Shown: positions 1 to 6,782 of the stretch, piece by piece
How the letters are laid out: every line of letters begins with the position of its first letter
Numbering within the stretch: the first letter of the stretch is position 1
NCBI GenBank assembly: GCA_964448935.1
Contig: CAYVBE010000070.1
Coordinates: 1 to 17,872 of the forward strand
From: CAYVBE01 sp964448935
GTDB taxonomy: Bacteria > Planctomycetota > Brocadiia > SM23-32
DNA: 17,872 bases
Reading direction: 5' to 3'
Translations under genes and position numbers: made by a program
Notes under the pieces: model-generated
The model's database searches: none
What the model was told of the DNA's origin: nothing
The model's input: the letters and a program-made list of their open reading frames with translations, nothing else

Positions 1-95
1 TCAATGGCTATACGGTGCGTGGGACTTTTGAATGACCCTGCGCGCGACGGCGTTTCCTTTTGAAGAAAGGGCGCCTTTAGCCCACAATGTGCCGC

Positions 96-386
96 ATGAA
101 GATCGCAGTGGCACATATCAACACCACGACCGGCGACGTGCGGGGGAATCTGCGCCTGGCGCTCCGCCAGGCGGAATGGGCCGCGGCGGAGGGCGCGGAC
201 CTGCTGGTGCTGCCCGCATGGGCGCTCAGCGGCTGGCAGCCGCAGGACCTTGCGTTCCTGATGCCCGCCCGGTTCTCCAGCGAGGAGAGCCGCATGGCCG
301 CGGCTGCCGCTGGGGGCGAAACTCGTCCACATGCCGCCCGAAAGCGAGGAGACCCATGGGTGAAGCGCCGACCAAGATATACGTGA
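96..386 (+). pseudogene. NAD synthetase amidase-domain (nitrilase-like) N-terminal remnant
   Basis: The first ~60 residues read like the start of the glutamine-amidotransferase (nitrilase-superfamily) domain of NAD+ synthetase. They include MKIAVAHINTTTGDVRGN, then EGADLLVLPAWALSGWQPQDL, where the family usually has a PELALTGYPPEDL-type motif. Two things suggest it is broken. The catalytic Glu after the Pro is Ala (PAWAL), and after about residue 70 the homology-like pattern gives way to low-complexity Ala/Arg-rich sequence that runs into the next gene. A normal amidase domain is about 270 residues and the full enzyme more than 550; this frame has 96 codons. ATG 96 is preferred over ATG 87 because family members start at MKIA. 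The end of the frame overlaps the Nudix start at 356. It could instead be a very short divergent protein, but a deletion remnant fits better. Confidence 0.5.
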
Positions 387-985
387 CCACGGATGCCGTT
401 ACGTTCGGACTGTCCCCCGAAGGCGAGCTGCGGGTGGCGCTGATACGGCGCAGGAACGAGCCCTATCAGGGGCGCTGGTGCCTGCCCGGCGGGTTCGTAG
501 ACGAGCATGAGGACCTGCCGGACGCCTGCGCGCGGGAACTGTTCGAGGAGACCGGCCTGGCCGCGGCGGCCATGTTCCAGGTCGGCGCGTGGGGCAAGCC
601 GGGGCGCGACCCGCGCGGGCGCAACGTGACCGTTGCCTACGGCTGCGCCGTGCATCCGGACGAGCAGGACGCCGTGGCGGGGGACGATGCGGTGGACGCC
701 GCGTGGTATCCGGTGGACGACCTGCCGCCTCTGGGGTTCGACCACGCGGACATCCTGGCTGCCGGCCTGCGGGAGTTGCGCAGGCTCGCGCAGTGCACGC
801 ACCTGGCTTTCGCTTTTTTGGGGGACAGGTTCACGCTGCGCGAGGTCGGGGAAGTGATGGTGGCGCTGCTGGGGCGTGAGGACGGAGCGGCCGAGGTGGC
901 GGGTCTGCTGGATGCCGGTTCCGTGGAGCCGGCGGGAGACGCGTATCGCTGCACCGCGGACGAATTCCTGGCGCCGCTCGGCTGA
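356..985 (+). CDS. Nudix hydrolase with NrtR-like C-terminal region
   Basis: This 209-residue protein carries a perfect Nudix box: G46-x5-E52-x7-R60-E-L-F-E-E-T-G-L68. The acidic E61, E64 and E65 bind the divalent metals used to hydrolyse nucleoside-diphosphate-X substrates. The N-terminal strand (IYVTTDAVTFGL) and the LIRRRNEPYQGRWCLPGGF segment resemble the ADP-ribose / NrtR branch (COG1051-like). Residues ~157-209 (DRFTLREVGEVMVALLG onward) sit where NrtR repressors have a winged helix beginning FTLxELQ, but the region is short and divergent, so DNA binding is unproven. The start at ATG 356 has a good SD (AGGAG, 347-351); a longer in-frame extension to 32 has no family character. It follows an NAD-synthetase fragment, which fits the usual NrtR link to NAD metabolism. 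It ends 3 nt from the convergent hisB. The Nudix assignment is firm; ADP-ribose specificity or a regulator role is inference. Confidence 0.87.
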   Translation: MGEAPTKIYVTTDAVTFGLSPEGELRVALIRRRNEPYQGRWCLPGGFVDEHEDLPDACARELFEETGLAAAAMFQVGAWGKPGRDPRGRNVTVAYGCAVHPDEQDAVAGDDAVDAAWYPVDDLPPLGFDHADILAAGLRELRRLAQCTHLAFAFLGDRFTLREVGEVMVALLGREDGAAEVAGLLDAGSVEPAGDAYRCTADEFLAPLG

Positions 986-988
986 CCG

Positions 989-1588
989 TCAGAGCACGCC
1001 CTTGGTGGAGGGCACCTCGCCCGCGTTGCGGGGGTCTATGGCCACCGCGCGGCGCAGGGCGCGGGCCGTGGCCTTGAAGACGGACTCGGCGATGTGGTGA
1101 CTGTTGGTGCCCCGGACCAGGTCCACGTGCATACTGAGACCTGCGTTGAGGCAGAGCGCGTGCAGAAACTCCTCCACGAGCTCCACGTCGAACTCACCCA
1201 CCTTCGCCGTGGGGAACGTTACGTTGAAGGCCAGGAAGCCGCGCCCCGAGATGTCCAGCCCCACCTCGCACAGGCTCTCCTCCATGGGCACGCGCGCATC
1301 GGCGAAGCGGGTGATCCCTTTCTTCTCCCCCAGCGCATCGGCCAGGGCGCGGCCCAGCACGATGGCCACGTCCTCGGTGGTGTGGTGGGCGTCCACCTCC
1401 AGGTCTCCCTCGGCGCGGATGGTCAGGTCGAAACCGGCGTGCCGACACAGCAGCTCCAGCATGTGATCCAGGAAACCGACCCCGGTGGCGATCTGGCACC
1501 GGCCCGATCCGTCCAGCGTCAGCTCGACGTAGATGAAAGTCTCGCGGGTCTTGCGCTCCGCCCGGGCTTGCCTCGTGTCTTGGCTCAT
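989..1588 (-). CDS. hisB: imidazoleglycerol-phosphate dehydratase
   Basis: HisB (199 aa) catalyses the sixth step of histidine biosynthesis, dehydrating imidazole glycerol phosphate to imidazole acetol phosphate in the cytoplasm. The full single-domain family pattern is visible: GVGFLDHMLELLCRHAGFDL (His42, His50), DAHHTTEDVAIVLG (His68, His69, Glu72), an internal second half with LNAGLSMHVDLVRGTNSHH (His154, His164, His165, Glu168), and the terminal STKGVL. The paired HHxxE motifs are the Mn-binding ligands. Length is normal for monofunctional HisB; there is no phosphatase domain as in the enterobacterial fusion. The ATG overlaps the hisC stop in an ATGA (1585-1588), so translation is probably coupled; a GGAG lies 10 nt upstream of the ATG. 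No other his genes are in view. Confidence 0.97.
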   Translation of the reverse strand: MSQDTRQARAERKTRETFIYVELTLDGSGRCQIATGVGFLDHMLELLCRHAGFDLTIRAEGDLEVDAHHTTEDVAIVLGRALADALGEKKGITRFADARVPMEESLCEVGLDISGRGFLAFNVTFPTAKVGEFDVELVEEFLHALCLNAGLSMHVDLVRGTNSHHIAESVFKATARALRRAVAIDPRNAGEVPSTKGVL

Positions 1589-2661
1589 CGGTCAGGGTCT
1601 CCAGTGGCTTGAGCGGCGGTGATGATCTCTTCCAGGGCCTCCAGCAGCGCGTCGGTGTCGGTGGGGGACCCGACGGTGATGCGCAGGCAGTCGTCCAGGC
1701 GCGGCTGGTCGAAATGGCGCACCAGCACTTTGCGTTCGAAAAGCTGGTCCTGCACCCACGCGGCATCGAACGGCGCCGGCACGCGGGCCAGCACGAAGTT
1801 CGTCTGAGAGGGCCGGCACCGGAGCCCTATGCGCTCGAGTTCGGCCGTCAGGTGCTCCCGTGTTTTCCTGATCTTCCCCACGGTGCGCTCCAGCCATGCC
1901 TGGTCGCGGATGGCCGCCGTGGCGCCGGCGATGGCCGGCCCGTCCACGTTATAGGAGTCCTTGACCTTCATCATGCCCTCGATCAGGTGCTCTTGGGCAA
2001 CGGCATAGCCAAAGCGCAGGCCGGCCAGAGCGTAGGACTTCGACAGGCTGCGGGTCACCACCACGTTCTCGTGCGTGTCCACCAGACCCAGGCAGTCGGT
2101 GTCCGCGAAGTCCACGTACGCCTCGTCAACCAGCAGCACACCGTCCAGCGCGTCGGCCAGCCCGGAGACCTCCTCCGGCGGAATCAACGTGCCGCTGGGC
2201 GCGTTGGGGTTGCACAGCAGCGTCAGGGGAGCGCCGGTCGAGGCCAGGTCGGGCGGCAGGCTGTAGTCCTCCGGGAAGTGTATGCGCAGGGTCCGCGCGC
2301 CCTGGATGCGCGCCAGAACGGGGTAGAGGCTGTAGGTGGGCCAGGGGAAGGCGACGGCTTCTCCCTCGGCGCAGAAGCTGCGTATGGCGATGTTCAGCAG
2401 GTCGTCGGACCCGTTGCCGCACAGCACACGCTGCGGGGCGGTGCCCAGCACGTCGGCGGCCGCCTCGCGGAACGCGCCGCAGACGGGGTCCGGGTATTTG
2501 CGCAGGTTCGGCCCGGCGGCCTCGCGCAACGCCTCGATGACCCGTTCGGAGGGCGGGTAGGGGTTCTCGTTGGTGTTCAGCTTTACGTAGCCTTTGCCCT
2601 GCGGCTGGTAGCCGGGGGTATAGCCGTCCATGGCATCAATGTCGGCACGGAAATAGCTCAT
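1585..2661 (-). CDS. hisC: histidinol-phosphate aminotransferase
   Basis: HisC (358 aa) is a PLP-dependent fold-type I aminotransferase. It converts imidazole acetol phosphate, the HisB product, to histidinol phosphate using glutamate. Visible signatures are KLNTNENPYPPS (28-39), GNGSDDLLN (82-90), NPNAPSG (151-157), DEAYVDF (179-185), the PLP lysine in SLSKSYALAGLRFGYA (Lys208), and a C-terminal LRITVGSPTDTDALL with the substrate-carboxylate Arg327. The open frame continues to 2781, but the 40 extra codons would start inside the preceding kinase gene and upstream of the promoter at 2701-2730. Family members begin near MSYFR, so ATG 2661 is chosen. Its SD is weak. It is the first gene of a hisCB pair, overlapping hisB by 4 nt. 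Confidence 0.96.
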   Translation of the reverse strand: MSYFRADIDAMDGYTPGYQPQGKGYVKLNTNENPYPPSERVIEALREAAGPNLRKYPDPVCGAFREAAADVLGTAPQRVLCGNGSDDLLNIAIRSFCAEGEAVAFPWPTYSLYPVLARIQGARTLRIHFPEDYSLPPDLASTGAPLTLLCNPNAPSGTLIPPEEVSGLADALDGVLLVDEAYVDFADTDCLGLVDTHENVVVTRSLSKSYALAGLRFGYAVAQEHLIEGMMKVKDSYNVDGPAIAGATAAIRDQAWLERTVGKIRKTREHLTAELERIGLRCRPSQTNFVLARVPAPFDAAWVQDQLFERKVLVRHFDQPRLDDCLRITVGSPTDTDALLEALEEIITAAQATGDPDR

Positions 2662-2700
2662 CGCGGGCAAATCCGAACAGAGGGCAAAGCAATGAGGCCC

Positions 2701-2730
2701 ATTATAGAGCAGCAACCGCGCAAGCCGCAA
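2701..2730 (-). promoter_or_regulatory. sigma70-type promoter of hisCB
   Basis: Read on the minus strand, a perfect -10 TATAAT (2706-2701) lies 18 nt from a -35-like TTGCGG (2730-2725). The predicted start of transcription is near 2694, leaving a leader of about 33 nt before the hisC ATG at 2661. It falls in the short gap after the kinase gene, so hisCB is probably transcribed independently of it. The -10 is strong; the -35 matches only TTG. Confidence 0.55.
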
Positions 2731-2746
2731 CTTGCCCGTGGGCCGC

Positions 2747-4291
2747 CTACTCGTCCAGCAGGTCACGCACTTTTTGGGCAAGTTCGTCGGCGGAGAAGGG
2801 TTTGCGCAGGAAAGGGGCGTCCTCGGAGATCTTGCCGCGCTGCACGACGACGCTGTCGGTGTAGCCGGACATGTAGAGGACCTTGAGCGTGCTGGCGGAG
2901 GTGCGCAGGCGGTCGTAGAGTTCCCCGCCGCTGCGGCCGGGCAGGACGACGTCGGTCAACAGCAGGGCGAAGTCCCCGCCGTGGCGGTGGAAGAGGTTCT
3001 CGGCTTCTTTGGGAGTTGCGGCGGAGACGATGCTGTATCCCTTACGCTCGAGCACGCGGGTTGCCAGTTTCCGGACTGACTCCTCGTCCTCGACCAGCAA
3101 GATGCTCTCCTCGCCTCCTGCGGCGGTGTCCCGGCCGGACTCTTCGCTGCGCCTGCGGACGCGGCTTTCGGTGCGGGGCAGGTAGAACTTAAAGGTGCTG
3201 CCCTCGCCAGGTTCACTGTAGACCCAGATGTTGCCCCCGTGCTGCTTGACGATCCCGTAGGCGGTGGGCAGTCCCAGCCCGCTGCCGCGGCCCGTGGGCT
3301 TGGTGGTGAAAAACGGGTCGAATATCCGCTCCTGCGTCGCCGTGTCCATGCCGCAGCCGTTGTCGCTGATGGCCGTCATAACGTATGGGCCGGGGGTCAC
3401 GCCCCGGTGAGCGGCGGCGTAATTCCTGTCCAGCTCCACGTTTTCGGTCTCGATGGTCAGCACGCCGCCCTCAGGCATGGCGTCGCGGGCGTTGAGGGCC
3501 AGGTTCATCAGCACCTGCGTGATCTGCGCCGGGTCTGCGTGGACGTTGCCCAGATCGGGGGCGTAGTTGGTCAGCACCTCCACGTCCTCGCCCATGGCGC
3601 TGCTGAGCATCTGGGTGACCTCCTCGATCAGCTCGTTCAGGTCGAGCACGGTCGGCTGGAGGGCCTGGCGGCGGCTGAAGGCCAGGAGCTGCTGGGTAAG
3701 GGTGGCCGCCCGGTCAGCAAGCCGGCCGATCTTCTCCACGTCCTCGCAGGCGCGGGAGCCGGGTTCGAACTCGTCCAGCAGCAGGGAGACGTAGCCGCTG
3801 ATGCCGGTGAGAATATTGTTGAAATCGTGCGCCACGCCGCCGGCGAGTTGTCCGATGGCCTCCATCTTCTGGGACTGCCGCAGTTGCTCCTCGAGCTGTT
3901 TGCGCTCCGTGATGTCCTGCATGACGGAGCACATGCCTACGATCCGGTCCTCGCCGTCGGTCAACAGTCGGTCTCGGATGAGCACGGGCAGTCGGCTGCC
4001 GTCTTTTCTGACGCAGGTGCGCTCGAAGCCCTGCCCGGACGGTATGGTGCCGTTGATCTTCGCCTCGAAGGCGTTGCGGAACTGGTCCTTCTCCAGCACG
4101 AAGTCCCAGGGATGGCGGCCGAGCATCTCCTGCGCCTCATAGCCCAGCATCTCCAACTCGGTGCGGTTCACCCGCGTGATGACGCCCTCGTTGTTCAGTT
4201 CGTGGTAGCCGACGGGCGCTTCGTCGAAGAGCTGGCGCATGTGCCGCTCGTCGGCCTGTGGGTTGCGCTGCTGGTCGTTAACTTCGCTCAT
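2747..4291 (-). CDS. PAS-domain hybrid sensor histidine kinase with C-terminal receiver
   Basis: This 514-residue soluble protein shows no membrane segment or signal peptide, so it should sense a cytoplasmic cue. Order of domains: PAS (~16-135, with YHELNNEGVITRVNRTELEMLGY-type sequence and a PAC-like end MQDITERKQLEEQL); HisKA dimerisation helix (~138-205) with phospho-acceptor His155 in GGVAHDFNNIL; HATPase (~215-375) with N-box LMNLALNARDAM, G1 DNGCGMD (310-316), F-box FDPFFTTK and G2 GRGSGLGL (334-341); and a receiver domain (~396-514) with the acidic pair E401/D402, phospho-acceptor Asp447 (LLTDVVLPG), Ser475 and Lys497 (RKPF). All catalytic residues are present. There is no output domain and no partner regulator nearby, so it may feed a phosphorelay elsewhere. 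ATG 4291 is chosen because the promoter at 4380-4409 places transcription start near 4373, too late for starts at 4390 or 4366. Confidence 0.92.
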   Translation of the reverse strand: MSEVNDQQRNPQADERHMRQLFDEAPVGYHELNNEGVITRVNRTELEMLGYEAQEMLGRHPWDFVLEKDQFRNAFEAKINGTIPSGQGFERTCVRKDGSRLPVLIRDRLLTDGEDRIVGMCSVMQDITERKQLEEQLRQSQKMEAIGQLAGGVAHDFNNILTGISGYVSLLLDEFEPGSRACEDVEKIGRLADRAATLTQQLLAFSRRQALQPTVLDLNELIEEVTQMLSSAMGEDVEVLTNYAPDLGNVHADPAQITQVLMNLALNARDAMPEGGVLTIETENVELDRNYAAAHRGVTPGPYVMTAISDNGCGMDTATQERIFDPFFTTKPTGRGSGLGLPTAYGIVKQHGGNIWVYSEPGEGSTFKFYLPRTESRVRRRSEESGRDTAAGGEESILLVEDEESVRKLATRVLERKGYSIVSAATPKEAENLFHRHGGDFALLLTDVVLPGRSGGELYDRLRTSASTLKVLYMSGYTDSVVVQRGKISEDAPFLRKPFSADELAQKVRDLLDE

Positions 4292-4379
4292 GGCGCGCTC
4301 AAAGACCGGTAAGTGGAAAGGATGCAGAGAGAAAAAACAGCTCTTCGCAGGAACACCGGCCACCATCTCCACACCGCGT

Positions 4380-4409
4380 ATTGTACGCAAACGCCGAGGG
4401 CAGACTCAA
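4380..4409 (-). promoter_or_regulatory. sigma70-type promoter of the histidine kinase gene
   Basis: On the minus strand TTGAGT (4409-4404) and TACAAT (4385-4380) are separated by 18 nt, giving a predicted start of transcription near 4373 and a leader of about 80 nt to ATG 4291. It is back-to-back with the + strand promoter at 4451-4479, so one ~110-bp region drives both the kinase and the CorC/DsbD operon. Confidence 0.5.
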
Positions 4410-4450
4410 GAATCCTTCCGTGTCCGTGTGCGGCCGTCCCGCGGGCCGGG

Positions 4451-4479
4451 TTGACTTGTGTCTCCGCCTTACGTATTGT
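4451..4479 (+). promoter_or_regulatory. sigma70-type promoter of the CorC-CorC-dsbD operon
   Basis: TTGACT (4451-4456, 5 of 6 consensus) and TATTGT (4474-4479, 4 of 6) have an ideal 17-nt spacer. Predicted transcription starts near 4486, just before GTG 4489. This argues against the upstream in-frame ATG at 4381 as the real start of the first gene. Confidence 0.5.
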
Positions 4480-4488
4480 CTAGATAGT

Positions 4489-5820
4489 GTGAGCGACCGC
4501 GTGTGCGCTCTGCCCCCGGTTTTTGCGCGAGGCGTCAGTTTGGCGGGTGACCTGCCACATCTGTTTTCCCGGTCGGCTGTGCTTGTGGTGACGTTTCTGC
4601 TGTCCGGGTTTTTCAGCGGATCGGAGACGGCGCTTTTCTGCTTCCAGCCCCACGAGCTGAGCCGCATGCGCGAGGGCGGCCGGCTGGACCGCATCGTGGC
4701 GGCTCTGCGGGACCGGCCCAAGCGGCTGCTGACCACCGTGCTGTTCGGCAACATGGTGGTCAACGTCGTCTTTTTCAGCGTTTCCTACCTCATGGCGCTC
4801 GATCTGCGGCCGCGTGTCGGCGGCGCGGGCACCTTCCTGCTGAGCGCGGGCGCGCTGCTGGCCATCGTAGTGGGCGGCGAGGTGATGCCCAAGAGCTTTG
4901 CCGTCATCTTCTATCGTCCGATCGGCAGAATCGTGGCTCTGCCGCTGTACGTGCTCCAAAAGGCGTTGGTGGTGTTGATAGTGCCTCTGAGCAAGTTGGC
5001 CGACTTTGCTGCGTCCCTGGTGGGCGGAGGCGGTGGCCGCCAACTGGGCCCGGAGGAGTTGCAGATGCTGGTGAGCCTTGGTGCCAGAGAGGGCGTGCTG
5101 GAGGCGGGCGCCGGCCGGATGATCTCCGAAGTAATAAGCCTCTCGGACGTTCACATCCGGGAGCTGATGGTGCCGCGCGTGGACATGGTGAGTTTCAACC
5201 TGGAGGACGACGAAGAGGACCTGCAGCGGCTGTTCCGCGAGGAGAAGCTGACCATGATCCCGGTCTACGAGGGTGAGCTGGACAACATCCGGGGTGTGAT
5301 CCACATCAAGGACGTTCTGTTCCGCGATCCGGACAAGAGCTTGCAGGAACTGGTGCGGCCCATCGCTTTCCTGCCCGAAACGGCCACCGTGGAGGAGGCG
5401 CTGCGGCAGTGCCGCAAGGAGGCGTCCAAGACGGCCTTCGTGGTGGACGAATACGGGTCCGTGGAGGGATTGATCACGGTGGAGGACCTGCTGGAAGAGA
5501 TCGTGGGCGAGATTGCGGACGAGTACGACGTGCGGGGCCGCCCGGACGTGGCGATGACCTCCGACGGGCAGCTGCAGGTGCGTGGCGGGCTGCCGCTGCG
5601 GGACTGGGAGGAGTTGTTCGGCGTTTCTCTGCCGGAGGCGGACGTGGACACCGTGGGCGGCCTGGTGATGGCGCTGCTGGACAGGGTGCCCCGGCAGGGA
5701 GACACCGTCTGCTGCCGTGGGATGGAGTTCACCGTGGAGACCGTGTCGGGCCGCCGGGTGGAGGCGCTGCGGGCAAGGTTCTTGAGCGAGGAGTCCGGTG
5801 ACGGCTACGACGATAGTTAA
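4489..5820 (+). CDS. CNNM/CorC-family membrane protein (DUF21-CBS-CBS-CorC_HlyC)
   Basis: This is a polytopic inner-membrane protein of the CNNM/CorC family, whose members are linked to Mg2+/Co2+ efflux or homeostasis. Domains over 443 residues from GTG 4489: the DUF21/CNNM transmembrane core (~30-190) with FFSGSETALF, the GNMVVNVV helix and GGEVMPKSFA; a CBS pair (~225-345), first LMVPRVDMVSF ... IPVYEGELDNIRGVIHIKDV, then TAFVVDEYGSVEGLITVEDL followed by the typical EEIVGEIADEYD; and a C-terminal CorC_HlyC domain (~360-430) with DVDTVGGLVMALLDRVP. The frame is open to ATG 4381, but this lies upstream of the promoter. GTG 4489 would be nearly leaderless; TTG 4540, with GAGG 7 nt upstream, is a good alternative that places the first helix close to the N-terminus. 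It overlaps the next gene by 23 nt. The transported ion cannot be read from sequence. Confidence 0.92.
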   Translation: MSDRVCALPPVFARGVSLAGDLPHLFSRSAVLVVTFLLSGFFSGSETALFCFQPHELSRMREGGRLDRIVAALRDRPKRLLTTVLFGNMVVNVVFFSVSYLMALDLRPRVGGAGTFLLSAGALLAIVVGGEVMPKSFAVIFYRPIGRIVALPLYVLQKALVVLIVPLSKLADFAASLVGGGGGRQLGPEELQMLVSLGAREGVLEAGAGRMISEVISLSDVHIRELMVPRVDMVSFNLEDDEEDLQRLFREEKLTMIPVYEGELDNIRGVIHIKDVLFRDPDKSLQELVRPIAFLPETATVEEALRQCRKEASKTAFVVDEYGSVEGLITVEDLLEEIVGEIADEYDVRGRPDVAMTSDGQLQVRGGLPLRDWEELFGVSLPEADVDTVGGLVMALLDRVPRQGDTVCCRGMEFTVETVSGRRVEALRARFLSEESGDGYDDS

Positions 5821-6781
5821 CATAGGGCTGCTGGTGGCGGCCATGCTGATGTCCGCCTTCTACAGCGGCAGCGAGACCGGATTCTACTGCCTGAACCGTC
5901 TGCGCGTGTGGGTCGGCGCGGAGCGGGGCAGTGGGGTGGCGCGGGCCTTGATGAATTTCATCCGCAACCCGCGCGCCACCATCAGCACCATCCTGGTGGG
6001 CAACAACATCGCAAACTACGCCGCCACGATCCTGTTCACGGAGCAACTGCGGCACACGGTGCTGGGCCACAGGCCGGACTTCTACAGCAGTATCATCCTG
6101 CCGCCCATTCTGTTGGTCTTCTGCGAGATCATCCCCAAATCGGTCTTCCAGCACCATTCCGGGCGTCTGATGCGGGGGGCGGTCTGGCCCCTTCGGGTTT
6201 CCGCCTGGCTCTACAGCCCGTTGGCCTGGCTGCTGCGGGCGGTCAGCCGGATTCCCCATCTGCTGGCGGGAGAGCGGCAGGAGGCGCGGGGCTCCATGGT
6301 GTCCCAGGACAGCTTCAAGTTCTACCTCAGCCAGGGGGCTGCCCACGGGGCCCTGTCCTCCTATCAAAGGAGTATGGCGGAGAACATCCTGCGGCTCGGC
6401 ACCACTACGCTGGCCGCGGCCCTGACCCCGCTGGAACGTGCGGTCATGGTGCGGTACGATGCGTCATTCGAGGACCTGCGGGAGGTCCTGGCCGGCCACC
6501 GGTATTCCCGAGTGCCCGTGTGGCGGTCGTCACGGGACGACATCGTGGGGGTGATCAACGTCATTGACGTGGCGTCGGCGGAGGGCAGTCCGTCTGCTTC
6601 GGAGTTGATGCGGGACGTGCTGGTGCTGGAGGAGCAGACTTCGGTGGCGCAGGCCCTGACGCGGATGCGGGGGGCCAAGCAGCAGTTCGCGGTGGTGCGG
6701 GACGGCGACGGCCGGGCGGTCGGCGTCGTCACCATCAAGGACCTGGTCGAGGAGATCGTTGGAGAACTGGAGGCGTGGTGA
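5798..6781 (+). CDS. second CNNM/CorC-family protein, lacking the C-terminal CorC domain
   Basis: This 327-residue paralogue of the preceding protein has the same core: SAFYSGSETGFYCLNRLRVW near the N-terminus, VGNNIANYAATILF, and FCEIIPKSVFQHHSGR, where the upstream copy has GEVMPKSFAVIFYRP. These lie in a DUF21-like region of 3-4 membrane helices (~1-160). A CBS pair follows (~215-327), with YSRVPVWRSSRDDIVGVINV and FAVVRDGDGRAVGVVTIKDL, ending EEIVGELEAW. It stops where other members continue into a CorC_HlyC domain, so it is a short form. GTG 5798 is the start: GAGGAG sits 4-5 nt upstream and the start is inside the end of the previous gene (23-nt overlap), implying translational coupling. 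The pair may form a heteromeric complex, as the two subunits would be made in fixed ratio; that is inference. Confidence 0.9.
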   Translation: MTATTIVNIGLLVAAMLMSAFYSGSETGFYCLNRLRVWVGAERGSGVARALMNFIRNPRATISTILVGNNIANYAATILFTEQLRHTVLGHRPDFYSSIILPPILLVFCEIIPKSVFQHHSGRLMRGAVWPLRVSAWLYSPLAWLLRAVSRIPHLLAGERQEARGSMVSQDSFKFYLSQGAAHGALSSYQRSMAENILRLGTTTLAAALTPLERAVMVRYDASFEDLREVLAGHRYSRVPVWRSSRDDIVGVINVIDVASAEGSPSASELMRDVLVLEEQTSVAQALTRMRGAKQQFAVVRDGDGRAVGVVTIKDLVEEIVGELEAW

Positions 6782-6782
6782 T

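Noticed and set aside
1..35. Possible C-terminal tail of an upstream gene (frame 3 ends NGYTVRGTFE then TGA at 33-35)
   Set aside because: Only ten codons are visible and two other frames also run to a stop, so coding cannot be shown.
2720..2735. GCAAG/CTTGC hairpin after the kinase gene as a terminator
   Set aside because: The stem is only 5 bp, there is no T tract in either direction and it overlaps the hisCB -35.
1609..2886. 425-codon + strand open frame
   Set aside because: It is antisense to hisC and the kinase gene, whose motifs are clear. Its composition (Gln/Arg/His/Gly-rich) is typical of a GC-rich shadow frame.
4480..5844. 454-codon - strand open frame
   Set aside because: It is a shadow of the CNNM/CorC gene, His/Gln-rich with no domain.
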